From: Phallusia mammillata
Taxonomy: Eukaryota > Chordata > Ascidiacea > Phlebobranchia > Ascidiidae
Length of the DNA stretch: 64,000 bases
Direction of reading: 5' to 3'
Assembly: GCA_003260075.1 (NCBI GenBank)
Contig: QLIY01000231.1
Location: forward strand, 24,278-88,277
Position numbers and translations under genes: made by a program. Below the pieces are notes generated by a model that was given only the letters and a program-made list of their open reading frames with translations, searched no databases and had not been told where the DNA came from. Shown here in pieces: positions 10,804 through 22,185 of the stretch. Positions within the stretch are counted from its first letter, which is position 1; each line of letters opens with the position of its first letter.

Positions 10804-13800
10804 CTAGGTATGTTGCATAGGTTTAGTTGCTACTAATAAAACACAGTTATATTCGTATTGAAGCATTGATCGGCAATTGTTTGTATAAGTTCCTTTGATC
10901 CAATCTTCTTTCTGAATTTAAAAATGTTTTGTTATATTGCAAGGATGTCACAAATCAAAAAAGACATGTGAAAAAAATTGCTTACCAAAATTTTAAAACC
11001 AACTTGCTTAATAACTGAAACGACTTCCTCGTAAGACAGTTCAATTGAAGACTCCTTTGCCATTCCAGAAAAATGGTACAACAATGGACCAAGGTTCATC
11101 CAAAAACCACCAGGTTTAAGTATTGAGAATATTCTTTCAATATAAGTTACAATATTGTGTGCAGTATCAATAAAATAGCATGTTGCAACACAATCCCAAG
11201 TGTCTGCAAACACATTAAATGACATGAATTGAAATAGACCCGGTACTGGAAACAAATCTACCCAAAAGGGCTGCAAAACTGTCCTAATGCATGATCGCAG
11301 TAAAACCATAATTAAGAATACAAGTTTTAATCATGCAAAAATGAAAATAACATTTGTTGCCAACACAAGCAAGCAACAAATCTTTGCTTAGTTGTGTTGT
11401 TTGTCTTAAACATTAATTACCGGGGGGGGGGAAACACAAGCAAGCAGCACAACAAATCTTTGCTTAGTTGTGTTGTTTGTCTTAAACATTAATTACCACA
11501 CAAAAACTCATTAGAACTTATGCAGTAAATGTTACTGTAGATGGGAAAGTGGTAATTATTAATACAGAACACAGATTTTTTTTTAAAATCATGTATGATT
11601 AAAAAACAAGTTTATAAGGTGAAAACAATTTGTTCAAAATTCTTTTCTGGAAGAAGACTGATGGTTAGCAATGTTACTCATCCTACCTTCAGTTGTGTAC
11701 ACTTCCAGAAAATCACCTGCTGTCATTGTAAACTTATTTGTGAATGGAAGGGATCCAGGATTTACATCTGGAAATTTTATTCGTTTTAAAGCATCAGCCC
11801 ACGAGATATTATTGCAGGTTTTGTCAATCCAGGGATAAATCGTAAACTGATGAAAATCATCAGGTCCATCAGCTTGTGTTCTAATTTAAGAAAACACTTT
11901 GACATAAAAAAATAGGTGGCATGATCAGTGAAAATGTATAGAAACAAACTAAATGTTTTGACAGGGGTGGGGAACCTTTTGATTCGTAAAGGCCACCCAG
12001 TGTTTTGTAGACACTCGTGTAGGCCGCATTGTCTATTTCTCAGGTTTAAAACAGTGGTTTCCAAACAGTTTTGTTTACATAGTCTTTTGTATTTTTTCCA
12101 AATAGCACGGTCAAAGATGAATGCAATGTTAAGAGACGTTTGTTACATCACAGACATCACAAAAAACTAGTGCAGAAACATCTGGTCTAGAACCAATTAA
12201 ATAGTAATCTAAGGAAATAAATTTCTTTTTTCTTTGAAGAGAATGGTCTTTAAAGAGAATCTGACATCGGAGGCCGCACTTACTACCCAAAAGGCTGCAT
12301 ACGGCCTAAACGCAGGTTCCCCACCCCTGGGGTATGACTTAAGTTAAGTTGAGTTTATTTTGCTGCTTAAAAGAATCATAGCAACACAATTGTGCTAAAT
12401 ATTCACGAGGTTGAAAATAGCTGCGCCACGTTTAAATCTAAATGTTATTAAGACGTAGTAGACCCCAATTGGTGGATAAATGGTAAATACTTACTGGTTG
12501 ATGATAAAACTTGAGGTAAAAAGCATATAGAAGCTGAACTCATTTCCCTGTGTGATATAACCAAGTTTTGCTAATTCCCAAGCAAGTCTTCCCAGGCCAC
12601 AACCTGGTACAAGAACTGTAACATCTTTGAAACCTTCCACCTTCAGAGGCGAAGAGTTGGACAAGTGAATAACTACATGTTTAGCTGACTACATAATACA
12701 TCTACAAAATTTTTATACAATCGAACTCTTCCATTTTAAACATTAGTTTTCAACATGGGTACCAGCGATTTTAGCCTTTTAAATATCGCATTGATATTGT
12801 ACAGAAAATTTAATTGTTTTGATATTTGTCAATGTTGAGGGGGGCGTTTATAAATTACACAGACAAAAAAGATGTGGTTCAGGAAAAAAAAGTTGCAAAA
12901 CACTGATTAAAAACAACAACAATAACATACATTGTTATGAACAAGGGGAATGTGCTTTTTTATTTCTTCAATGATTGGTTGATATGACGTGAGGCGTTCA
13001 TTTGCACCATCAGATGACCAATCACGAGCTATTTGCTTCAGTGTAGACTTTACCTTGTCTGAATCAAATGAAGAATGTGAGACATGTTCTTGTATCTGGC
13101 ATGTAGAAACACAAATTCTGTTTGGAACTGAGCACAGAGAACGATTCCAATTAAATGATGCATATATCAATTCTTTTGAAGCTCACTTCAGGTAATTCTG
13201 TGCTGTAGATTTGATCAACTGGGTGCAACTAATATACATTTTACACACAGCTGTGTTCTATTTAGTCAATGTGGCTAATATTATTCATTTCCAAACGTAG
13301 CATTTTATAGATTATATTAGTTTTGTTTTTTAATCTCGCCTTAAAAGTTTATCCATTTCTGGTGGTGCCTCTGACTTTTTTTGCGACAAAACTAAGCAGT
13401 TGAATTAGGTTTACTTGCCTCAGAGTATTGCTTGTTTTCAAAAACATCTCCACAAGATTTTATGATTTCTTTTATAACTGCTGCATTACAATCAATGCAC
13501 AACCTTGTGTCATCAAAAATTTTCCGGTGGTTTGGTAGCATAAGTTTGTGTGACTCTAGGATAGCCTCAAAATTCTTCTCTCGGGCATCCAAGGCATGAA
13601 GCGCAGTCCTTCTAAATTGTTATAACACATGTTGCTAACTAATCAAAAGTTAGGATGTTTAATGTTGTTGGTTTTAATAACATCAATGTGCTTTTGTTTA
13701 GTCAAAAATAATAATTTAGTGGCATTAATGGCTTAAGTTTTATTGAGTCAACAAGATCTTCAATGATATGCAGAAGTGCACTGCAAACAAGCATTTAGTA

Positions 13801-13945
13801 TTGAAAACAGCATCAGCTATGCAAAGATAGAAAGTGTTGTTGTGTGTTTTCACCTGTATGCTTTAAATGCATTTAAAACACGCATGAAATGATACACTTC
13901 TTCTTGTGTATCTTCTTCTTTAGAAGACGTCCCATTCGCATCCAT
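10804..13945 (-). CDS. CARNMT1: Carnosine N-methyltransferase
   Basis: Seven exons (13945-13854, 13611-13419, 13095-12931, 12640-12495, 11880-11687, 11203-10986, 10911-10804) join in frame to about 371 residues, close to the vertebrate length of about 400. The family methylates carnosine to anserine using S-adenosylmethionine. Visible landmarks: N-terminal helical part ([17 protein letters not shown]), SAM-binding loop [76 protein letters not shown], and a short last exon with GTYTNN and [13 protein letters not shown]. The start codon gives [12 protein letters not shown]. Intron 2 must use a GC donor (GAG followed by GCAAGT) to keep frame. A hAT element sits in intron 4. A second copy of the last exon lies at 9770-9877. 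Confidence 0.93.
11363..11497. repeat. Direct duplicate around a 10-G run
   Basis: About 60 bp starting ACACAAGCAAGC occurs at 11363-11421 and again at 11434-11497, separated by exactly ten G (11422-11431). The second copy has a small insertion. This is what a scaffolder leaves when two overlapping haplotype contigs are joined with a fixed-size gap. Confidence 0.75.
11962..12329. mobile_element. Short hAT-like element in a CARNMT1 intron
   Basis: Inverted ends CAGGGGTGGGGAACC and GGTTCCCCACCCCTG bound 368 bp. The same ends are found on the larger element at 42472-43426. No clear target-site duplication is visible. No coding capacity. Confidence 0.7.
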
Positions 13946-14780
13946 ACCGGAAAACACGTGTTTGATTGAAACGAGGCTTTGTTTTAATTTCAAGAAACCA
14001 TCGAATCAGTTACGCACCTAAATTAATGACGTTGCTCATAAATTATATTAATAAAGCACCCCAAACAGCACAGTTACACTTTCCTGACTTCTGGTGTAAC
14101 TTTGAAAACTGTTATGACCGCTGATGGCACCGTTTATTTGTTTCATGAGCATTTTAATTTTTACTATTAAACCATAGAAATCTTAATAAAACACATAAGA
14201 CCACATTGAACAACCAGTACAAGAAACACACTATGACCTCCTTTATGCATATAAATTAATACACCTAACTGTATATTTTATCAAGAGGGCGATAGCGAAT
14301 AACTTTGGCATTTGTACTGACTTCTAAACATCAGGTTATCAACTGAAACGAGTAAAGGTGCTCATGGTTGGTGTGTTACTTAGTTTGGGGTGAGATTTTA
14401 TAATAAGATACTATTTAACTATACACATACAGAAACTCCGCCAACTGGCTGTCCCACGATTACGCATTTTTTAGATTCATCGTTTTCCGCGCAAGGATCT
14501 GTGCAAAACGTCTCGAAAATGTCAGATTTCCTTTTTAGGCACGGACAGGGAGTAACCATATATAATAACAAAACCTCCCCCAAACCAAAATACCAAAAAC
14601 CGTCAGCAGTTTTACCGTCTACAAAGAAGTAGAATACGTTTTGTGATTATCGGACACAAAACAAATGTTGCCAAAAACATGACCTGACACTGGGGCCACT
14701 GACTTTTGATTTTATTGAAAATCTCACATAAAATATTGCATTCCAAAAATATTAACAACGTTAAGATGGTCTGGTTTGAT

Positions 14781-17594
14781 TCACTGTCCAACAGATCCAG
14801 GGGAAATATTAAACATCTTGGGATCAAATTGTTGTCCTTTAAAGGGTGAACCGTCCACATTCCAGCCTTTTTTTAACATTTCATGCACTTTCTGAAAACA
14901 AATTAGAAAAAGATTTGGTTACAAAAGGTTGTGTCCAACAGTTTAAAATCAAGAAAACGCATTGATGTCTTTCATTTTTAGGCAGGTTTTTGTTTAAAAA
15001 TGGACACCTATTTATTTTTTTCAGTATTTTGAACTGTTTCAATAGTATCATATAGTAGTTAGAAATGGAAACTTGTTTAGTATTCATTTTTGCCACTACC
15101 AAAGTTGTATATTAGAAAAACCTGTAGTAGGCATTTTTGACTGATGAAACAAGTGACATTTAAAATGTCACTTTGACTCAGTTTTTAAATTGGTGGGAAA
15201 TGCTTAAAAAATAGTCATAAATAATTATAAAACAATTATAGGGAGTACATATTACAAACAATTTTTAGATGTTTTGTAAAAGTCACACTTTTAACAGGTG
15301 AAGTCGGAGTCTTTTTAACCTTGTGGTTATTTTTTTGCCAACTTTTGTTTCAAAGCAATAAATTGTGCAAGGGCAACATTTTGTATTTGTTGTAACTGAT
15401 TCCACTATGCTGTTATCTGTCCATTACAATTTGGACTCCTTTCAACGTACCATTTCATGACTTTGTGGTAACCCCATTCGTTTTTGATTTTCGTCAAATT
15501 TTAATTTGTCAATTACTGCTTTCTCTTCCTCATCCATATCAGCCATTGAGCGCTCTGGACATATTTTTTGAATATCAATTTCTTCATCACCTTCCAGAAG
15601 TTTAGTCCACCAAATACTCTTGTCTTTGGTAAGTGTTATCTACAGAACATACAAACAGAGTAAAACTTCATTATTACTAGAAAATAACTGCATTTATTAC
15701 TAGAAATAAGCAACTGTATATGTTTCATATAAATGTTGTTGTCATTGTTTTTCAACCACTGTGATGTGGAAAAATTTTTAAACCTTTTTTTTCTGCCTTC
15801 AATCTTGCTATGAGCACTTGTGTTAAAAAAAATTTTTGAGGCAATTGCTGTGACCCATTGGAGCCTGATGGGTTGAAATCCCCAAGTCAAATCAAATAAA
15901 AGATTCAACAGACATGTCATATGACAAACAGCTTTATGGTACATTCATTGTAACCATAATGTCAGCCCACTAAAAATAAAAATTAAACAAACAAATGTGC
16001 TGAAGCTAAGTTTTGATATTTTATATTACAAATGCAATCTAACAAATGATATAAGATTTAAATACAAAATATTAACCTTTATTGTGTTTAGTCTGTAAAA
16101 ATAGTCACAATGAAACCTACTATTATGCTTTTCCCACATTCTAATGACCACATGCTTTCTTCCTTGTTAACTTCATGTTGCAAATCGCTGTTAATAATCG
16201 TTGTCATACTTTCATCACCTTGATTCACCAGTACTTGTACAGAAAGATGTTTTCTTTTTATGTCAACTTTTACCTTTCAACAACAAAAGTTATGTAGAAA
16301 AAAAATCTAGACTATATGGCTCCACAGCACTAACACTGGAAACAATAATCAGAATGTTATTGATATTTTTTTTTAAATATCATGAATGCATTACGTTTTT
16401 ATCAATTTTATGTGTTAATAGATCTCATATCTCATACCTGTTTTCCTTTGATAACTGATTTGTTCACAGGAATTTTTACATCAACATCATCATAGTTTTG
16501 TGACCAACTGTATTTGTCTAACATTGCTCCATTATAGCTGTCAGGATTGTTTTGAAATGCAGCTTGACTTAAAAAAAGCAGTGATGAATAAACATGTGTA
16601 TCCACATTCATATGCAGTAAAAAAAAGGAAAGTACATGCCTAAAGGAAAAGTATGAGGTACATGCCCAAAGCACCAAAATCTAATTACAATCTGTTAAAG
16701 TTGTCATTCAATAATTGCCTAATAACAATATGTATAAAAGAAATAAAAACATGTGTAATAATGTATATGATTTACTTTAAAGAACCATCTTCATTAGTAG
16801 TTGGCGCTTTGTTTTCAGTCTCTACATTGTTTGATGGTTTGTTTTCATTCTTCACGTCAGCAGATATCTGAGCTATTTGTTCATCTTTGTTGATTTCTTT
16901 CGAACTGTTTGGGGCATCTTGACTTTTAGAGCTTTTTACAGGTTCACCATCACCTTGTGTTGGGGTTACTTCACAAGATTTTGGTTTTTTTTCTTCCTCA
17001 GTTTGTTTTTTCTTTTCCATAGCTTTTGATTGAGCCTCGACAACCACACTTTGATATTTTCTGAAATACTAATAGCATACATCATGTTTTGGGCATTTGT
17101 CACACCCAATAAAGTCAAGTCACATAATTAATCTAAAGACTAATTTTGTTTTAAGTATACACTAATTAACTAGGGCATTCAAGAAGACCTAACTGCACTA
17201 TTTATTAAATACATGCATACTCTATTGCAGTATGTATAAGACTTAACTTTTAATTGGGATTTAGGATCTAAAAAAGCTTTTCAGACTTTTAAATCCTTAA
17301 TTGAACAAAAATTTACAATCACTTACATACCACATTGTTTTTCATTTTAATGCACTTTAATATCCGATAAATGAATTTAATAATCTTTACCTTTTCAACT
17401 AATTTCTCTGCAACTCCAACAGGAAATCCATATCTTTGCTTTGGTTCTGTCATTATTTGATAAAAATCAGTCCGTCGACTCAGAAACCCAAACACAACAT
17501 CTAAAAATGGCTCTAATCCAGCTTCATTTTGCAAAATGCCTAAAAGGGTGTTATCATATGCTTGCAACATTTTTGGACTGGCAGTTGAAGCCAT
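14781..17594 (-). CDS. NUDCD3: NudC domain-containing protein 3
   Basis: Six exons (17594-17391, 17068-16776, 16567-16438, 16273-16121, 15639-15451, 14891-14781) join in frame to 359 residues, nearly the vertebrate length. NUDCD3 is an HSP90-associated co-chaperone that stabilises dynein intermediate chain and other clients. Landmarks: N-terminal YDNTLLGILQ and VVFGFLSRRTDFY; an acidic, Lys-rich coiled-coil and linker; FQNNPDSYNGA before the CS domain (from about residue 195 to 290, YSWSQNYDDVDVKIPV through WWTKLLEGDEEID); the tail motifs PERSMADMDEEE, VHEMLKKGW and FNISPG. The acceptor at 17069 (ATTAG) was chosen over a nearer CAG because only it keeps frame and the FxxY motif. A CAG acceptor ends at 17614, just ahead of the start codon, so the mRNA may be trans-spliced. 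Confidence 0.94.
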
Positions 17595-17671
17595 CTCTGC
17601 AGCTCTTAAAAAGCTGTAAAACATAAATCATAATATATTTTGGAACAAAATACACTGATAACTTTACTCAA

Positions 17672-17858
17672 CTACACGACATGTTCAGATAAGTAAGGTA
17701 AATACTTATTTTCATTAAACAGAAACTTATCATATAATAAATGAGTGAGTGTTACCAAACGTACACAACGAATTAAAACCACATCGCCCGAGGCAAAATG
17801 TTTCAGCCAGTGCCACTGGTTGTTACTTTTTCCAGTTTCATCAACAGAAACGTAAATT
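17672..17858 (-). CDS. Possible terminal exon of an upstream operon partner
   Basis: A 187-bp open segment follows a good acceptor (CCCTACTTCAG) and ends in a TAG 57 bp before the NUDCD3 acceptor. It reads through SVDETGKSNNQWHWL and ASGDVVLIRCVR. A possible first exon (18010-17964, starting MAILRKIKRYDS) lies just upstream, but joining the two creates a stop at the junction, so the model is incomplete. The GDVVLIR string vaguely recalls ribosomal protein S17 families; this is too weak to name. The spacing is what tunicate operons show. Confidence 0.3.
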
Positions 17859-18010
17859 CTGAAGTAGGGAAATAACCATGGTTTAACACACAAGGAAAAA
17901 TGTAAATTAAATTGCAAACAAAAATATTGCTAATAATATCAATAGCTTTTTAAAAAAAATCACCATTTTTTTCGAGAATCGTATCGTTTTATTTTTCGAA
18001 GTATCGCCAT

Positions 18011-18306
18011 TGTGTGCTTATTTCGTGTTGGTCCATTTCGTTACCATGAACGAATGGAACAGAAAATCAAGAGTCGGTCACCAGTTTTCTCACAAAATAT
18101 TTGTCTTTCTGCAAGAATGCTGTGACCCAACTACGTAATTCGTAAAAAAACAGTAACGGCATAAATGCATAATACGTCATAGAACAGAAAATGATCGCTT
18201 TGTTTATTATTGTGGTAACGTCAAGCCCATAATTAGAGCTCTGTGTTTACGAATTTTATTTACACACTGACCCCACTCCAGGAAAGACAATTATAGTATT
18301 TCCGCG
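18011..18306. promoter_or_regulatory. Possible bidirectional promoter region
   Basis: About 300 bp between the divergent candidate starts at 18010 (minus) and 18307 (plus). It contains no repeat or coding signal. The inference rests only on the head-to-head arrangement. Confidence 0.3.
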
Positions 18307-20826
18307 ATGACCAAGCAAATATTTGTTCCAATTTTGCTGTCGAACTTCACAGATCCGAAAGGTAAAACATGAAAGTTTGGCGATTTGTTTGCGTGTGGGT
18401 ATTGGCAATAAACTGGGTTAAATTGATGTACTTTAACACAGTTAGAGAGCCTTGGACATTTTCAAACACCAGAACTACGTTACCCACCAATGGAAATTTA
18501 ACTTGCAGCGGTAGGACTATGCTTTGTCCTTGGGAAGGGGGTTGGTTTTCTGTTTTGTTTGCCTTATACTCTTTTATTTTTACACTTTTATTAGGCTACT
18601 ACATTACTCTGCTTGAAATACTTTTTCAATAGCCTAATTTTTCGTAAATTGTTGGCTACAAACTTTTGGTAGGCGACTTTTTACGCTGTTTAACTTGACG
18701 TTTGTGTTTTATATTAAAATGTAACATTCGAATATTGTTGTATTTTGCTCAACTTACAACTTAATTTAATTAGTCCTGTATGTATTGTTATGGCGCATGG
18801 ATGCAATTCAAACCAATGATGTTTCAAAATTTGTAACAAACTTGGTAATTTAAGTGTGCACCATTTTGTATTATATGGGAGTCATATTGGCGAGTATACG
18901 TTTATTTTGCAGAAAAGGGATTTTCTTTATTTTTGTGCCGGTGTCGCCACATGAAAAAACTCAAGTAAGTGTAAAAAATATGTAACTGCCTATAGCATAC
19001 AACGAATAAAGTAATAACGTTACAAAGATGTTTAAGCTATTTTCTTGGTAGGGTGACGTTTTTCTTTCGTTTCTTTGGGTATGTCATACTTGTTCGTCTA
19101 GTTCAGTCTTTCTAAAAAAATTACGTAATAATCGTTTACATTTGGGCTATTTAACGACTTTTAATAATAAAACTATTGTATGATTGGGTTGTGCATCGAC
19201 CACCTAACAGTACAAAAAGGCGACTAGTATACGTATCTAGCATTATATGCGAAAATATCTGCAAATAGACTTAAAAAGTATACTCGAATATGTAGTCACC
19301 ACTAAAATAGTTTATATTATAAAATACAGTGATAGAATCATATAGCTGTGATGGGATACGAAACTATTATTTTAGCTTGCAGCGTGTGGTGTAGTAACCG
19401 ATTTTAAATAAATATTTGCAATTTTGTGCAAACAAATAGCTGATTACGCTTAGTTTTCGCTTGACGTAACTCACGGAAGGAAGTACTTTATTGACCACAT
19501 CTGAAAACACGAACACATAAACCGTGATATCGGTATCTTCCATAATTAAACGTAAACAATAATGCGACGAAACGTTTGCGTCATATTCTACGTAGATTAC
19601 GTACGTCACTTCCACCCCCGTCAACAAGCGTGACACTTACTTGTATCAACAATAGGTTGGCTTTGAAAGGAAACAAAACGTGCATTTTGCCAAAGCCTAA
19701 ACACACTTAAAATGCCGTTCATACAGAAAATAACGACCACGGCATTGATAAGCTTCCACCCAAGTTGTAAACGGGTCTGAAATTATAGTCCGAACTCTAA
19801 ATCACATACCCGAAACCAGGCCCGAACCCGAATCGTTTTTGAGAAGCCCTTTTAGGCCCGAAAGTTTGATTGACAGGCCTATACGTTGAAGCCTCAGGAA
19901 AGACCAAGACAACAAACACAATAGACAAGACTAGACAATTGGTCCTGAACAAGCAGCTGTCTTCGGGTTGTTTGACATTAGGTGAGATCAAGCAACTGGC
20001 TACTTAGCTAGTTAAATTTATTCAAAAAAATACAGACACAAGTGTAAAGTCAGGCCCGAATAAAGCCGTTTTTTAAGAAACCTAAGCCCGAACCCGGCCC
20101 GAAAAGTCCGACCCGACTTACAAAGCGGCTTCCACAACACGCACAAACCTAGCCTGTCCAAGTCAATCAATTACTCAAAGTTAGAATCACAAGATGTGAT
20201 TATGACGTACTACTGTCTCCGATAGTTGGCCCACAAGTGCATTCGTAGGGTAAATGGAGACAGCTGTAAGCCCTAAATACAGTTTGCTTTATATTTACTA
20301 GTAAATAAACTTTTTGTACCGTAGTCTTGTTGTACAAAGATATAATTATAAAAAATATAGAAGATAAACAAATGATGTTTATTAGCAAACTCCGTGTTTT
20401 GATTGAGATTTTAAATTGTTACCCTTTAGTGCTCTCAGCAAAAGGTTTGCAGTGAACAAAACCACTGGGGAAAAATAAACAAATCTATAAGATATACTCA
20501 ATTTACAGTAATTGCTTTGTCTAAAGTTGCAGTGTTTTTACATTTCTAGAAATGAACTGCGAAATATCAGCGATACAACCGAGCAAGCCTGTCAAACGAG
20601 TATACGACTAAATCGTTGGATTCATTCACCCTCAGACAAGTTCAAACAAACATCAACCCACACGCTTGGTGTTCCTGCATCCTCAATTTATACAGCGATG
20701 CAAATTCCCTTGACAAATCAGGTTCACACAACCAGGGCAAAACGAGTGCCTAACCCTATACTTTGTGCCATTGTTCGGCCTCTGTTGCTATTTACTATTC
20801 CAAGAATTGTGGATCAATATTTCTAA
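18307..20826 (+). CDS. Small three-exon gene, unknown function
   Basis: Exons 18307-18361, 18913-18964 and 20550-20826 have canonical GT-AG borders and consistent phases (1, then 2), giving 127 residues. The protein starts MTKQIFVPILLSNFTDP, continues through a Cys/Arg/Lys-rich piece (FLCRCRHMKKLK) and ends with a polar exon and a hydrophobic patch (ILCAIVRPLLLFTIP). No signal peptide or known domain was recognised. Extra exons in the long second intron cannot be ruled out. Support is splice-phase consistency only. Confidence 0.45.
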
Positions 20827-22185
20827 TTTTTTGTTAATTTTGTTGAAATTAAGTTACATGTTGCAGTAGCAAGTGTGACCATTTATTGATTTTTTTACGT
20901 TTTCTTTTGTCACATGCGAAATTTTGTACAATAAGACTGTATATGACTTTGATACAGGCGTTAGGTTGAGGTTATCGCTCGCAAAATGCTAACATACGCA
21001 CATCAGTGTATCTAATTTTTTTTGGATTTGTATTGCTATTGGGTTACATTTTTGTAATAAATTTAAGAACATGTATTATTACTGTATTATGCTTGTTTGT
21101 CAATTTGAAGTCACAAGCCTCGGTCTGGTGCACAGCACATTGACCATACAACACACACAACACATCAGAGAAGCGAAGATTGAAATAGTTAAATGGCTTG
21201 TATATTCAAACATGACTAAGGATTTTTGGTTTTTCCAATACATTTTTCATATGGCAGTTATATGCAAACGAAATAAATTTGGCTGTAGTGGGGCAGTGTG
21301 CAAATATTGCAACATGCTGTATATTGACTATTAGTACTCTCGTTCGTGACATTAGAATGCAATGTGCAAAACGTTTTAAGATGCTTACAATGTAGTATCT
21401 TCACGTATAAGCTTGTCAACAAACAAAAATTAAACAACAGGGATGCGTCACAGCAGCTTGATTAATATAAACTAACCAAAAATCTGCTTAGCGTGGCGTC
21501 CTATTAAGGTCCCTTAATGCCTCTTACAGCGCATCAAATGCCCTTTTCTCCGGAAGTAGCGATTCGGCCAACCCGTATGGATTAAAATTTTGGCAAAGAT
21601 GCTAAAAACGATTATCTTACGCACGTCATGCGTCGAAATTTCCACTTTGTAAGAAAAAAGACAAAGGACGTGCAAATATAATCGTCTTCACAAAGTGCCG
21701 ATATCGTAATTTTAATTTCTTAACATTGCGTAAGGGCATTACTGTTTATTAACAACGTTTCATGCTTTACATGTTTGCAGTAAGTGGTTGACTTGACACC
21801 GAATACATGAAACTAGTTTAGGGCTTCACAAATAAACAGTTTGTTTTTTAAAACAATAAAGGGTCGTCGTTGCAAGGAGCAAAAAATATATCTATAAGAT
21901 ATAATCGTTGTAATGATTTTACCTGTTTTTTTACGAACTTAGCATTTGCGCAGGCGTATTATACCGATGAGGCTCAAAGCGCAAAATTTTTATGTCTTAG
22001 TTACGATTTACAGGATTGGGCAGTAATTGTTATCCGTCCCTGTGTTAAATTATCTCGTTCAAAAATAAGGCTGCATTCAGTCTATAGTAGTCATCTATAG
22101 TAGCATGTCCTAATTCGTAGATACAGCTTAATAACATAGCAATAAAAAAATTCTAATGCCATAATATTTCAGATTTACAGGAAAT
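20827..22185. other. Intergenic, nothing recognised
   Basis: AT-rich sequence between the small gene and the first Ly6-like gene. Only short chance ORFs are present and no repeat terminus was recognised. A CAG acceptor (ATTTACAG) ends at 22180, a few bases before the next start codon. Confidence 0.5.

Noticed and set aside
17964-18010. MAILRKIKRYDS exon as the start of the gene ending at 17672
   Set aside because: Joining the two at the visible GT-AG sites makes a TGA at the junction, so the link was not asserted.
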